Under the pieces are notes generated by a model that was not told the origin of the DNA, did no database searches, and saw only the letters and a program-made list of their open reading frames with translations. The translations under genes were made by a program, and so were the position numbers. This document shows positions 35,627 to 46,607 of a DNA stretch of 64,000 nt, piece by piece (position 1 is the stretch's first letter; every line of letters begins with the position of its first letter). Source of the stretch: Orychophragmus violaceus. Taxonomy: Eukaryota; Streptophyta; Magnoliopsida; Brassicales; Brassicaceae. The DNA is taken from positions 50,788,235 to 50,852,234 of the forward strand of contig CM058231.1 of assembly GCA_030180135.1 (NCBI GenBank). The letters are read 5' to 3'.

Positions 35627-38600
35627 ATGACTACTACAAGCACACAAAACACATTTTCGATCCGGTCTGTTCTCGAGAAGGAGAAGCTGACTGGAACGAA
35701 CTTCCTGACATGGTCAAGGAACTTGAGGCTGGTCCTCAAGCAGGAGAAGAAGGATTATGTCCTTCGAGATCCCCTCCCCGAGAGGCCTCTTGCCAATGCT
35801 GCCAGGACTCTGCACAATGCTTGGGAAAAGCATTCGTCAGATGAAAATGATGTTTATTGCCTGATGTTGGTGACAATGACTCCTGAGCTGCAAAAACAGT
35901 TCGAAAGTGTATTGTCTCCCATCGAGATCATGGCAAGCCTGAAATCGCTTTTTCAGGAGCAGGCTAGGACCGAGAGGTTCCAGACAGTTAAGAACCTCTT
36001 GGACTGTAAGTTGGCTGCGAATGCGGCAGTGAGTCCTCATGTGTTGAAGATGATGGGTTATCTCGATCATCTTCACAAACTCGACTGCCCAATCAGCCAG
36101 GAACTTGCCTGCGACATCATTCTGCAGTCTTTACCTGCAAGCTATGATCAGTTCATTCTGAACTTTAACATGCATGGCTTGAGTAAGACACTGCCTGAGC
36201 TTCACGGAATGCTCAAGACTGCAGAGCCCAACTTGAAGAAAACCGCCAAGGACCCCAATGTACTTATGGTACAAAAGGGCAAGGGGTTTAAGAAGTCTTC
36301 TGCTAAGGATAAGGGAAAGGCCAAGGGTGTCCAAGTCGCGGACAAGGACACGCCAAAGCCCAAGCCCAAGTCCAAGGCTGGGCCTACTGACATGTGCAGG
36401 TTCTGCAAAGAACTGGGGCATTGGAGAAGAGATTGTAAGAAATTCCAGGAAGGTCTAAAGGAATTGAAGAAGAAGACTTTCGAGACTTCTTCATCAGGTA
36501 TTTTTGTTATAGAAGTTAATACAACTACTTCTGATAATACCTCATGGGTCATGGATACTGGTTGTGGGGCTCATATTTGTACTAATATGCAGGCACTCAG
36601 CAACAGTAGAAGGCTGAAGCAAGGACAAGTGGAGCTACGAGTTGGGAATGGAGCGAAAGTTTCAGCACTAGCTGTAGGCACATACTTGTTGTCTTTACCT
36701 TCGGGATTGATTTTAGAACTGAATAATTGTTATTTTGTACCTGCTATAAGCAGAAATATTATTTCAATTTCTTTGTTGGATTTGGAAGGTTATGATTTTT
36801 CAGTTAAGAATAAATTATGTTCCTTCAATCGCAACAATTTGTTCTATGGTTCTGCCCCTCTTACGAATGGGCTTTACATACTCGATCAATCCGCGCCAAT
36901 TTATAACATTAATACAAAACGGTTTAAACCTAATGAGGAAAACCGAACGTTTCTATGGCATTGTCGTTTAGGGCACATCAGCGAGAAACGCATCAAGAGG
37001 CTCCATTCGAATGGACTTCTTGGCTCATTTGACTTTGAGTCATGTGAGAAATGCGAATCCTGCATGATGGGCAAAATGACACGGGCCCCCTTTAATAAAC
37101 CTAACGAGAGGGCCAGTGACTTATTGGGCCTGATACACACTGATGTGTGTGGCCCAATGTCCACAAATGCAAGAGGAAACTATCAGTACTTCATTACCTT
37201 CACTGATGATTTCAGTAGGTATGGATATGTTTATTTGATGAAACATAAGTCTGAATCTTTTGAGAAGTTCAGAGAATTCCAAAATGAAGTACAGAACCAA
37301 CTTGGCAAAAGCATTAAGGCTCTTCGGTCCGACCGAGGAGGAGAATACTTAAGCCAAGAATTCAGTGATCATCTGAGAGAGTGTGGGATTGTATCCCAAC
37401 TCACTCCTCCTGGAACGCCACAATGGAATGGTGTGTCTGAGAGGAGAAATCGGACCTTATTGGATATGGTTCGGTCTATGATGAGTCACACAGACCTTCC
37501 AATATCCCTTTGGGGATATGCTCTGCTAACAGCAGTGTTCACTCTAAATAGAGCGCCATCAAAAACAGTGGCAAAGACACCATATGAATTATGGACTGGA
37601 GAAGCTCCAGTGCTGTCTTATCTCAGAATTTGGGGTTGTGAAGCCTATGTCAAGAGATTGATCTCAGACAAGCTCACACCGAAATCTGACAAATGCTACT
37701 TCATTGGTTATCTACGGGAAACCAAGGCTTATTACTTCTATCTACGTTCCGAGAACAAGATCTTTGTTGCCCGGGATTGTAACTTTCTTGAGAGGGAGTT
37801 TCTCTCTAAGAAAGACAGTGGGAGTAAGGTACTGCTTGAAGAAATTCAAGATGAACAGGATACTGCTCAACCTAATGAGGAAGAGCAGCAGGAGGACCTA
37901 CAAGAAATTGTAGAGCCTGAACCTGTAGTACCTGAAGTTCGAAGATCCGGGAGGATCCGTCACGAACCCGAGAGATATCAAGGATTCCTCGTGACTAACT
38001 GTCATGATCTTTTGATCATTGATGGTGATGAGCCATCGAACTTCAATCAAGCCATGATGGGCCCAGATTCCTCTAAGTGGCGCAAGGCCACTGATTCCGA
38101 AATGGACTCCATGTCGGTCAACCAAGTGTTTTCGTTGGTTGACTTACCCGCTGGTGTAAAAGCCATCGAGTGCAAATGGATCTTCAAGAAGAAGATTGAC
38201 GTGGATGGAAATGTCCAGATTTATAAAGCCAGGTTGGTGGCAAAAGGTTTCAGACAAGTTCACGGTGTGGACTACGATGAAACCTATTCACCAGTGGCTA
38301 TGATGAAATCTATTCGGATTCTACTAGCAACTGCAGCTTTTCATGATTATGAAATTTGGCAGATGGACGTGAAAACCGCCTTCCTGAATGGAATTCTGGA
38401 AGAGGATGTGTATATGACACAACCTGACGGTTACATAGATCCGAAGAATGCTGGGAAAGTATGCAAGCTTCATAAATCCATTTATGGATTAAAGCAAGCA
38501 TCGAGGAGCTGGAATCTTCGTTTTGATGAAGCGATCAAGCAATTTGACTTCATCAGAAACGAAGAAGAACAATGCGTGTATAAGAAATCTAGTGGGAGCA

Positions 38601-39604
38601 AGATTGTATTTCTTATCCTGTATGTCGATGACATACTGCTTCTCGGAAACGACATTCCAATGCTGAAGTCTGTAAAGGACTGGCTTGGAAGTTGTTTTTC
38701 CATGAAAGACATGGGTGAAGCCGCATACGTTCTTGGAATTAGGATCTATCGGGATAGACCTAAGAGGCTGATAGGCTTGTGTCAAGACTCATATATTGAC
38801 AAAGTCCTACAAAGATTCAGCATGAAAGATTCCAAGAAGGGCTTCACGCCAATGGTACATGGCACAACGCTAAGCAAGAAGCAGAGCCCTACGTCGGCTG
38901 CTGAGCTTGAGCGCATGAAGAATATTCCTTATGCATCTGCAATAGGATCTGTCATGTATGCCATGATCTGTACTCGTCCTGATGTTGCTTACGCATTGAG
39001 CATGACGAGTAGATACCAGTCAAATCCAGGTGAAAACCATTGGATTGCCGTAAAGAATATCTTGAAGTATCTAAGACATACTAAGGATAAGTTCTTAGTG
39101 TACGGTGGAAGTGATGTGCTTAAAGTCAGTGGATTCACGGACGCAAGTTTCCAGACAGACACTGATGATTTCCGGTCACAGTCCGGTTATGTCTTTTGTC
39201 TGAATGGCGGTGCAGTAAGTTGGAGAAGCTCCAAGCAAGACACCGTTGCTGATTCCACTACAGAAGCTGAATATATCGCCGCCTCAGAAGCAGCGAAGGA
39301 AGCTGTTTGGATACGAAAGTTCATTATGGAACTAGGTGTGATACCAGATGCGGCTGAGCCTCTGGCACTGTTTTGTGACAACAATGGTGCTATAGCTCAG
39401 GCAAAGGAACCAAGATCACACCAGAAATCCAAGCATGTTCAAAGAAGATATCACTTGATACGTGACATCATTAATAGAAAGGAAGTCAAGATCAGCCGAG
39501 TTCCGACAGATGATAATGTCGCTGATCCGTTGACAAAGCCACTCCCAAGGCCTAAGCTCGAGTTCCTGACTGAAGCTGTAGGCATTAGAAACATTGAAAT
39601 GTAA
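35627..39604 (+). CDS. gag-pol: Copia gag-pol polyprotein, intact
   Basis: 1325 residues in one frame. Gag occupies about 1-256, with zinc knuckle CRFCKELGHWRRDC at 257-270. The protease active site DTGCG starts at 310. The integrase zinc-binding HHCC region starts near His445, and the catalytic triad is Asp506, Asp569 and Glu605, with 35 residues between the last two. The reverse transcriptase box YVDD is at 999-1002. RNase H has G-F-T-D-A-S with Asp1172. The polyprotein would build cytoplasmic particles, copy the RNA and integrate the cDNA. The start is set by conservation with other copies and by the TTTCAG just before it. No stop or frameshift is seen. Antisense frames over it are shadows. 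Confidence 0.95.
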   Translation: MTTTSTQNTFSIRSVLEKEKLTGTNFLTWSRNLRLVLKQEKKDYVLRDPLPERPLANAARTLHNAWEKHSSDENDVYCLMLVTMTPELQKQFESVLSPIEIMASLKSLFQEQARTERFQTVKNLLDCKLAANAAVSPHVLKMMGYLDHLHKLDCPISQELACDIILQSLPASYDQFILNFNMHGLSKTLPELHGMLKTAEPNLKKTAKDPNVLMVQKGKGFKKSSAKDKGKAKGVQVADKDTPKPKPKSKAGPTDMCRFCKELGHWRRDCKKFQEGLKELKKKTFETSSSGIFVIEVNTTTSDNTSWVMDTGCGAHICTNMQALSNSRRLKQGQVELRVGNGAKVSALAVGTYLLSLPSGLILELNNCYFVPAISRNIISISLLDLEGYDFSVKNKLCSFNRNNLFYGSAPLTNGLYILDQSAPIYNINTKRFKPNEENRTFLWHCRLGHISEKRIKRLHSNGLLGSFDFESCEKCESCMMGKMTRAPFNKPNERASDLLGLIHTDVCGPMSTNARGNYQYFITFTDDFSRYGYVYLMKHKSESFEKFREFQNEVQNQLGKSIKALRSDRGGEYLSQEFSDHLRECGIVSQLTPPGTPQWNGVSERRNRTLLDMVRSMMSHTDLPISLWGYALLTAVFTLNRAPSKTVAKTPYELWTGEAPVLSYLRIWGCEAYVKRLISDKLTPKSDKCYFIGYLRETKAYYFYLRSENKIFVARDCNFLEREFLSKKDSGSKVLLEEIQDEQDTAQPNEEEQQEDLQEIVEPEPVVPEVRRSGRIRHEPERYQGFLVTNCHDLLIIDGDEPSNFNQAMMGPDSSKWRKATDSEMDSMSVNQVFSLVDLPAGVKAIECKWIFKKKIDVDGNVQIYKARLVAKGFRQVHGVDYDETYSPVAMMKSIRILLATAAFHDYEIWQMDVKTAFLNGILEEDVYMTQPDGYIDPKNAGKVCKLHKSIYGLKQASRSWNLRFDEAIKQFDFIRNEEEQCVYKKSSGSKIVFLILYVDDILLLGNDIPMLKSVKDWLGSCFSMKDMGEAAYVLGIRIYRDRPKRLIGLCQDSYIDKVLQRFSMKDSKKGFTPMVHGTTLSKKQSPTSAAELERMKNIPYASAIGSVMYAMICTRPDVAYALSMTSRYQSNPGENHWIAVKNILKYLRHTKDKFLVYGGSDVLKVSGFTDASFQTDTDDFRSQSGYVFCLNGGAVSWRSSKQDTVADSTTEAEYIAASEAAKEAVWIRKFIMELGVIPDAAEPLALFCDNNGAIAQAKEPRSHQKSKHVQRRYHLIRDIINRKEVKISRVPTDDNVADPLTKPLPRPKLEFLTEAVGIRNIEM

Positions 39605-40458
39605 TCTAAATCTGAGTGGGAGCTTTGTGAGCTTTATTTTAGTTATTTGAAATGTTCTTGTAAAACATTATTTTATGTTTTAATGAAATTATTATTTCAA
39701 GATTATTTTAACTGTGATGAAATAATCGTTCCAAAATGATATGAACCATTTTATAGGTCATCGAAGTAAATGATTTGATCTTGAGTCATCGAAGTCATTT
39801 AGCTTGATCATGAGATCCTATATTTGATAAATGTTTTATATCATCATGTCCCTAGTCGAAGGTTGTTGAAACTGGAACACCAACAACCGTGTGAGACTGG
39901 ATTGGTACGTGACTTATGACAAAGTCTCAGTGTGTCATAGATGCGCGGCATCAAAGTCAGTACATAGGTGTATGTTGGGAACATACGACCGGACAAGACC
40001 CGCTTATAAGAACTCTTCAGGATATTTATATCTGTGTCATAAGAGTTTCTTACTACGACTATAGAGTATAGTCCTTAGACCTGAGTTCACATGCATGTGA
40101 CTGCACATGGACTGATGTACTTTGATCATTGTCTAACGCTATCGTTCAGTGATAGCTATAAGGACCTTGTTTGGGTGCATTATGAAATGAGTAGTTTACA
40201 GTGATGGAACAAGACGGAATTTGTTCCTCCAATATAAGTGGAGTGAATATCTCTAGGCCAATCGGAGATTTGAATACTGGAAAACGCATGGCCATGCTCA
40301 AACGGACTTTCCCGAGTCGTTTGGATTGTCAGTATCAAATCAGAGTCCGATGAACAAGATTAGGCTTTATAAGGATGACACTAATCTTGCCTTATGACTA
40401 ATCGAGATATTGGGACAAAAGGATTATGAATACAGAGATTCCAGTACAAGTGGGAGAT
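39605..40458 (+). other. 3' untranslated region and polypurine tract of full-length copia
   Basis: About 0.85 kb between the stop and the 3' LTR. It is highly similar to 55321-56170 and 4640-5440 (reverse complements), so it is a conserved non-coding segment of the family. It ends in the tract agtgggagat before the LTR. Confidence 0.8.
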
Positions 40459-41132
40459 TGTTGGAATTGTGTCCAGTAATCTCGGTACTGTCTCTAGAAA
40501 GTAAGAGTATGTCAATGATCAGACATAAGTCATATAATACTGGGGGTCATGATGGCTTGCTAGAGTCCGCTCATGATCTATAAGTCTTGGACTTATTGCC
40601 TTTATTATATGATCCCATATGGGTCACACGCCTAAGCTAACAGGAAAATATGTAGGAACGGTTTTAGCAGAAGTACAGTAAAAGTGCTAGGCATTTACTG
40701 TACTTAGAGAGAATAAAAGGTTTAGCCACTGTGCATCGATCGATGCATAAGGTGCAACGATCGATGCAGTGCGCAAACACCGACGAGTTAATTAGTATTT
40801 GGGCCAAATGGCCCAAACGGAACAGGACGAGTTTTGTGTCATAAAACTCGAGTTTCAGACTGATTAACCCTAAGACTGGAGCCGTAAACTCTCTCTCTCT
40901 GCGCCGAGTTCCCTTTGTGGTCTAGCAGCTGTTTCCTGTGAAAGCGTGTGTGAACCTTTGGAGGATTCATCCCTCGGTGTTTCTCTGATCTCAGACATAC
41001 CATCTTCTTCCGCTGCAATAACAGGTATAAGGTGAGATCATCATTTGTTTCTATTCTGAGAAGAACCTAGATCGCAAGTTTAGGATGATCTGAATCTGGA
41101 ATTGAATCAGGATTCATCTAAACGTCCCAACA
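40459..41132 (+). repeat. 3' LTR of full-length copia
   Basis: 674 bp; the only difference noticed from the 5' LTR is at 41125. Confidence 0.95.
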
Positions 41133-41832
41133 CTCTGGATTCAAAAGGGTTTTTCTTTGCTGTAAGAAAATGTTTTGTTTATTGATCTAGGGTAAAAATA
41201 CAAGGCTGCAGTGGGACTTTATTAAATAGTCCAACTGCTATGCCCTTCTAGGGGACTTATAGAAAATATTACAATAAAGTAAACTTAGACTCGAGTGGGA
41301 CCTAATTGAAGCAGATTACATGAACTCAATTTAAGAAAAACAGGAAAACAAACACAAAGAAGAAGCAACAGTCAGATTATTCAAATGTAATGAAAATAAA
41401 ACATACCTTAGCTTTATCGGACGCTCCTCCTGATATGGTCAGTAGCCTGTATGAGTTTAGAGTGTTGGGAGCTCAGATTGATGTGTTTTGATGCTTCTCC
41501 GAAGTGCTGCGTTTCATTAGTCGTTTGGATTGGGAGTTTCCCCAAATAAAGAAGCCTCCTTGTTATATTTGAGAAGTGTCAGCTCTAATAGACCGTCGTA
41601 AATGTCATAAGGTGTTGTTTCCTCACTGTCCATTCTTTGGTTTGTGCTTGCTCGTGCTTGGTCCGAGATTGGAGTTGAGGTGATCCGAGCTTGGTTTAGC
41701 TTGTTAAGCAGAACAGCATCCACTTGAGTGTTGAGAAGATAGTTCACAGACTGGTTGAATTGTTCTCTTCACACTCTTGCTCCTGACCTTGTCAATGGTC
41801 CTTGTCTCACAATAGTGATTGAATCTTCTTGT
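41133..41832 (-). mobile_element. Old gypsy: rest of LTR and upstream pol tail
   Basis: Continues the LTR cut at 33463. From about 41520 on it encodes, on the minus strand, the end of a pol frame (41517-41747, ending E-T-P-N-P-N-D, preceded by P-L-T-R-S-G-A-R-V). That pol tail lies 5' of an LTR, as it would in a tandem unit. Homology to 20460-21150 stops abruptly at 41832. Confidence 0.75.
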
Positions 41833-42990
41833 TCGAAACATCTTCAAGAGGGAGGGTATGATGAGGCTATCAAGTCAACATCAGCCATGGATGAAGGAAC
41901 CATAACATATGGAGAGGAGATCATGAAGCTTAGGAGAGCTCAGGAGACATGTGAGGTTTTCTAGCTCGAATGGAGACGAAGACCAATCATTCCAGCTCAA
42001 CCATCACCTGGAGTACACAGTCAACTAATAAAGATCACATCACAAAGAAGAATCATCCCAAAAGCTTTCCACCTGAAGAAGATATATAAGATTCTATCCA
42101 TAAGACTTCTAATGGAACCGATAGAGACACATGACAATTCATTGAAGCATTCCATCTTAACCATGACGAACCAAGCGACAAACCAACCTGTTTTGGATTC
42201 TTAACTCATTAGGAATCAGGAAAAGTTTGTATCTTCACAAATGGAGTTCAGATCAAGAAAAGTTATTCAACTTCTACAAACAAGACTTTGGAGACCAGGA
42301 GAGGATACAAACCAAAACTAAAGTGTTTTTGGACTTGAATTACTGTATCTAGATGACCTCTTATGCACCAGACCTCACCAAATAATTCAGATCAACAAGA
42401 AGCCACACTTGTCTTTTTTGGACCCATTTAGCATTCAAGTTCAACATCTCTTTCCAGATCAAGACACCCACGATTTGAATGATTTTATTGGCAATCAGGA
42501 AGTTCCAGAGATCCTCCCCTATCCCTTAAAGCCATCCAAATACAAAGGCATCATCAAATCCCTTTCATTCAGCCAAATCCCCACATTATCTCTTAACGAC
42601 TAGTTTTTCATTCAAAGTAGTGATTTCTTTCTTTACTTTTCCTTAAATCATTGTACATGAGTTCTATATAAACTCATCCTCATTCTCATTGTAAACTCAC
42701 GCTTTCAGTCATAAAAATACAAGAGTATTGTTTTCCTTTCATAGAAATCTATCTTTGAATCTGTTCTTTGTTCTTTAGGAGGTACGTTGTGAGAAGCACT
42801 TAGTTTCTATAGGATTTCGTGTGTCAGGTTAGTTTGTGTGATTCAAACAGCTTGTTCACTAACTGATTGAGAGAGTTAATCCCTTCTATCCATCCCATTC
42901 CTTGATTTTTTTCTAAGAGAGTTACACAACCAGCAGAACAAATCCCATCTCATTCCACAACAATTCATCATTCAGCCAAGTTGAGAGAGT
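41833..42990. other. Unclassified LTR-like stretch
   Basis: No conserved coding region recognised. A TATA-like box followed by a CT-rich transcript-start-like region and a segment with repeated gagagagtta phrases (42880-42985) resemble a plant gypsy LTR running left to right, but I could not find its partner or clear ends. Short frames at 41755-41964 and 42409-42603 have no features I recognise. Confidence 0.4.
42663..42675 (+). promoter_or_regulatory. TATA-like box
   Basis: tctatataaactc, about 30 bp before a region of mixed c/t and ca dinucleotides. Consistent with an LTR promoter; no transcript evidence. Confidence 0.4.
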
Positions 42991-43335
42991 TATAAAACCA
43001 TTAACGAGGTCGAAAAATTACTCAATGTCGGCTCGATCATTGAAGTCTGGTATCCAGATTAGGTTGCAAATCCTGTGGTAGTAAAGAAGAAAAAAGGAAA
43101 ATAGAGAGTTTTCGTCGACTCTATCATAGACGACATGTTATTCAAGTCTCTCGAGGAAAGGATCATGTGGAGCATTTGCGGGTATGTTTCGAACAACTGA
43201 ACAAGCATAACATGAAACTCAATCTAGCCAAATGCAGATACGGAGTTGCGTCTGGGGAGATTCTCGGATACCTTATTACCCATCGAGGCATCGAAATTAA
43301 CCCGAAGAAAATCAATGCATTGGATTTCGCCTCTC
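42991..43335 (+). pseudogene. Gypsy reverse transcriptase fragment (Tat-like), internally deleted
   Basis: Reads E-V-E-K-L-L-N-V-G-S-I-I-E-V-W-Y-P-D-W-L (about 42997-43055), then V-V-K-K-K-K-G-K with a stop. It jumps to a segment near D-D-M-L-F-K-S-L (about 43130) and H-N-M-K-L-N-L-A-K-C-R-Y-G-V-A-S-G with G-Y-L-I-T-H-R-G-I-E-I-N-P (43205-43310). These are RT motifs of the Athila/Tat branch, with the central catalytic part missing and the frame shifting. Confidence 0.75.
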
Positions 43336-44214
43336 CATGATGGACCTCTGGGTATATACGGTTTCTGTAAGACTCTTATTCCCTGCGTTATGTCCTCCCA
43401 GTGGCCTGATGAGGATGTTTAGACTTTTTTGGTCAAACTTCGGGAATGTTATCTATAATTCATGCACCACGACACAGACTGCAATTAGACATTTTGTCAT
43501 GAGGTATGTCTTTCGTGTCCTTCGCGAACACAAAACTATGTAACGCTGAACCGAATAAGATGAGGGAGTCAGAGCTTATGTTGCTCTATACAGGGGTTGA
43601 TCATCTCATCTCTGATGAAACTTTGACAAATCCATGCCCCACCTGACCATGGTGCGGTCTTTACAGACCATCTCTACACCCTGAAGGGTAAGGTATTCAG
43701 TGGGAAGAAGCTGGAGACTGTTGGCAACCTGTTGACTCCGATTTTCAGACATGATCGTCATCAAATGATTGTCGATGAATTAGGCTCTCCTGAAGAGCCC
43801 CAATTGGATGAAAGAGCGGTTTTCACTGGATCTTCACTTTTCACATGATCCTGTTGACAAAGCTGAAAAAGATCAGAGAGGTTCTAGACTTGAGCTTTCA
43901 GCCCAATGAGAATTTTATGAAACCTGTTACGGGGAACAAGCTTTGCAAGGGATCTTTTTCTTCAGTTAGACCTACTGACGAAGAAGATGACTTTATTCCT
44001 GCCCCTTATCCTGAGCCGACGATTCCTCCTGCTGAGATGGAACCTGCATTACTGACGTTCTCAACGATCAGTTGCGTGATTTCAAAGATGGTAGCGAGCT
44101 GTTCATGCCTTTGTGCTCTACGTGTTTATGTCCCTGTACAAGTACCTTGCAGTCGACGCTTGCCGAGTCCTGACTTTGCTACTGATCCGAGGATACTGAC
44201 TATATGTAATTGAT
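43336..44214 (+). pseudogene. Eroded coding remnants of Athila/Tat-like element
   Basis: Discontinuous frames. One (43640-43830) reads L-K-G-K-V-F-S-G-K-K and V-G-N-L-L-T-P-I-F-R-H, which recalls the Athila gag/ORF1 end (a set phrase there is ...LLTP-L). Another at 43845-44213 has no recognisable domain. Too damaged to name a product. Confidence 0.45.
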
Positions 44215-45536
44215 TGATTATGAGGACTCTTCGTAGATCTTGTTCCTTGTCCTCGACATTCTGGTTGTGCATTTTTTTTTCTTTTTCTTTTCTCTTATTT
44301 TTTTTATAGTTGAGTCATTTTGATGTTTTTCTTGAGTCTTGTCAGTCCAATATCTATAGAATTTGTGTACTCTTTGATTATGATGTTTGCCTTTATGCTT
44401 TGATGTGTGTTCTCTATGTTCTTATTAACTTAGAGCTTGAATTTTGTGTGAAAAAAACGGACTGATGCTGTCTGCAAAAATAATGTGCACGAACACACTC
44501 TGTATCGATCGATGCGCTTCTAGCGTTAGTTGTTGCAGTATTTCAAAAAACAATGCCGATTGATGCAATATTTGTATCGTTCGATGCAGGTTGCAGGGTC
44601 AGGTATTTCACCAGTTCACAAGTTCACTTTGTTCAATATCATTTTTAACCGAACCTAAGCTTCGATTCCACTGGGACAGTGTGTGTCAAGTGTGGGGGAG
44701 GTGGTACTCACGATCTCTTTTTTTATTAGAGTCAGTCAAGGCGTTTTATTGAGTCAAACCCTTTTGTAGGAAACTAGGACTTTTTGAGGAAGGCACCACA
44801 TTCGCAAGAACTTATATGACCATTAGACGAGTCTGTAGCGATCAATGACTGATAGAAAACCCCAAATGGATCAACCTACCAAGGATACCCATATCACCTC
44901 AGGTATTCAGAAGATCGATTACTGACTTCACCCCTAACTTGACTTAATTTTCTCACCCAGGGACATGGTATACTTTGGATCATATTCCTTTGTCAATCCT
45001 GAAAGTCTTGTAAATCTATCTGAGTACGGTTTCCCTCTCCCTTCCCTTCTAGCTTAAAAAAGTACTCTGCGGATAAGCTAGTAGCTTCAAAATAATCACG
45101 GGAGTGGTAGAGACCCTTATTATCTCATGTGCTGCATGGTAACCTGTCCAAAGTAACACCCTGAATAAAAGGAAAGTGCAGCAAAAAAACAAAATAAAAA
45201 ATGATACCCAAAGGGAAAAATAAAATGCGGAAGTGAGAAAATGGAGAGGAAAGAAACCAGAAGTATGACAGTCTTGTGATCACGTACTAAGTACAAGAGT
45301 CCATGTGTCCTCTGATCGATACCCCCTCGGTGAGACACTTAATTGGTTATAGAGGTCAGTATGGTGAGTTTTAATGCTCTGATTTGATTGTGGAGTTTAT
45401 TTAGGACAGTTGCTAAGTGTGGGGTAAGCTAATTATGGTATTTGGTTTTGTAGGCTTGTTTTCATGTCGCTTACTAAAGGGAATGTGGGTGTGGTGCTCC
45501 GACGACGAAATGAGTTTCTGAAGTTTTTCAAACTTA
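44215..45536 (+). other. 3' non-coding region of the Athila/Tat-like element
   Basis: Homologous to 1-688 from about 44920. It carries tgtatcgatcgatgcg (44501-44516) and a second g-rich tract, gtgtgggggagg, at 44690-44702. About 75 bp that hold the functional polypurine tract in the 1-1850 copy are missing at 45535. Confidence 0.6.
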
Positions 45537-46607
45537 GATATATCATGGTTTTTATGGGTTTAAGCCATGATATATGTACATAATTGAGTCGTTTAAGTGT
45601 ATATCGAGTCTTTTTAGGTAATTTACAGGTTTGCACATGTTTGGAGATACTTTGGAAGATATTGGAGCTTTTTGGGACATCTTGGATTTGAAGACCGAAG
45701 TGACATAAGTCACCCTTAACGTTGGAGTTGAGCATCGATCGATGCAGCTCTTGAATCGATCTACGCAGATCGTGGACAAGATTATATGCCAAGTGTTGGA
45801 GACTTTTAAAGAATTCGAAAGATGAGATTTTTAGTGTTTTTTATCATTCAACACTTTTCATACTTTTGCTTTTGAGAGAACAGTGCTTGGGGATGATATG
45901 AAGTGGGTACTTCTTTTGAGAGACGATTTCGAACCGCTTTTCTTTTATATTTTCTGATTTATATGATGTCTACTTCATCCATGATTTGTGTTTCATAGAT
46001 TAAGTCTAAGTAGATCTCTAGTTAGGTTTAGGGATTCTCGTTAGGGTTTTCATAGAATGCTAGATTAATTCATCTGATAGGATTCATAACTTGAGTAGTT
46101 CTTCATCCTAAGTTGTTCGTAATGCTAGTTCTAGCTTCATCTGCTAGAATCTAGATTTTAGGTTATTACGTTGACACGAAAGTGTTATTTAAAATATAAC
46201 ATAACTTAGGTTGAGAAAATTAGATAATTTCTAAAAAATGTGGATTGGATCATTTGTGAACAAATCAAACCTGCGCTTAATGCTAGTTTAGTCTTTAGAA
46301 GTTGCAAAGGAATTTCGATTTCTAGGATTTAGACTTAGTAAATTCTCGCTACGAAAGTTGGCTTATTTTACATATGTTATTTAGTTCTAGATGATATTAA
46401 TCTACATTGCTTGATCTAAGATATTCCTGAACCTGATGTTTTTCATATTGCTTACATACCGTTTTTACTCTCTTGCATTGAGTTATTTGCTTTTGAACCA
46501 TTTCTACTTAGCTTAACTCGACATTACAAAGTCTATAGTAAGATTCTTGAATTTCATTATTTGCACTTCCAGTGTAGCTCAAGAAAATTGAAACTTTGAG
46601 CATATCA
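45537..46607 (+). repeat. LTR of the Athila/Tat-like element, 5' end lost
   Basis: Starts gatatatcatgg (the first T is gone) and ends gagcatatca. About 1.07 kb, diverged from 689-1850. Carries agcatcgatcgatgcagc at 45731-45748. Confidence 0.7.

Larger units (their letters stand above)
33464..41132 (+). mobile_element. Full-length, apparently autonomous Ty1/copia element
   Basis: 7669 bp with 674-bp LTRs (33464-34137 and 40459-41132) that differ by one base by eye (c at 34130, t at 41125), a primer-binding site at 34139-34152, a polypurine tract at 40450-40458, and the target duplication ctctg (33459-33463 and 41133-41137). One uninterrupted 1325-codon polyprotein has all expected catalytic residues. 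The empty site survives in the paralogous gypsy LTR near 20456-20462. Of the elements seen here, this is the best candidate for current mobility. Confidence 0.95.
42991..46607 (+). mobile_element. Degenerate Athila/Tat-like gypsy element
   Basis: Plus-strand remnants in element order: a collapsed RT (42991-43330), a region with eroded coding sequence (43560-44200), a long 3' non-coding region (44215-45536) and an LTR (45537-46607). The last two parts match 1-1850. The left end is truncated; no 5' LTR is visible. Confidence 0.7.

Noticed and set aside
36131..39384. Minus-strand frames of 60-116 codons
   Set aside because: Antisense shadows of the copia polyprotein; the same shadows appear over 56393-59646.
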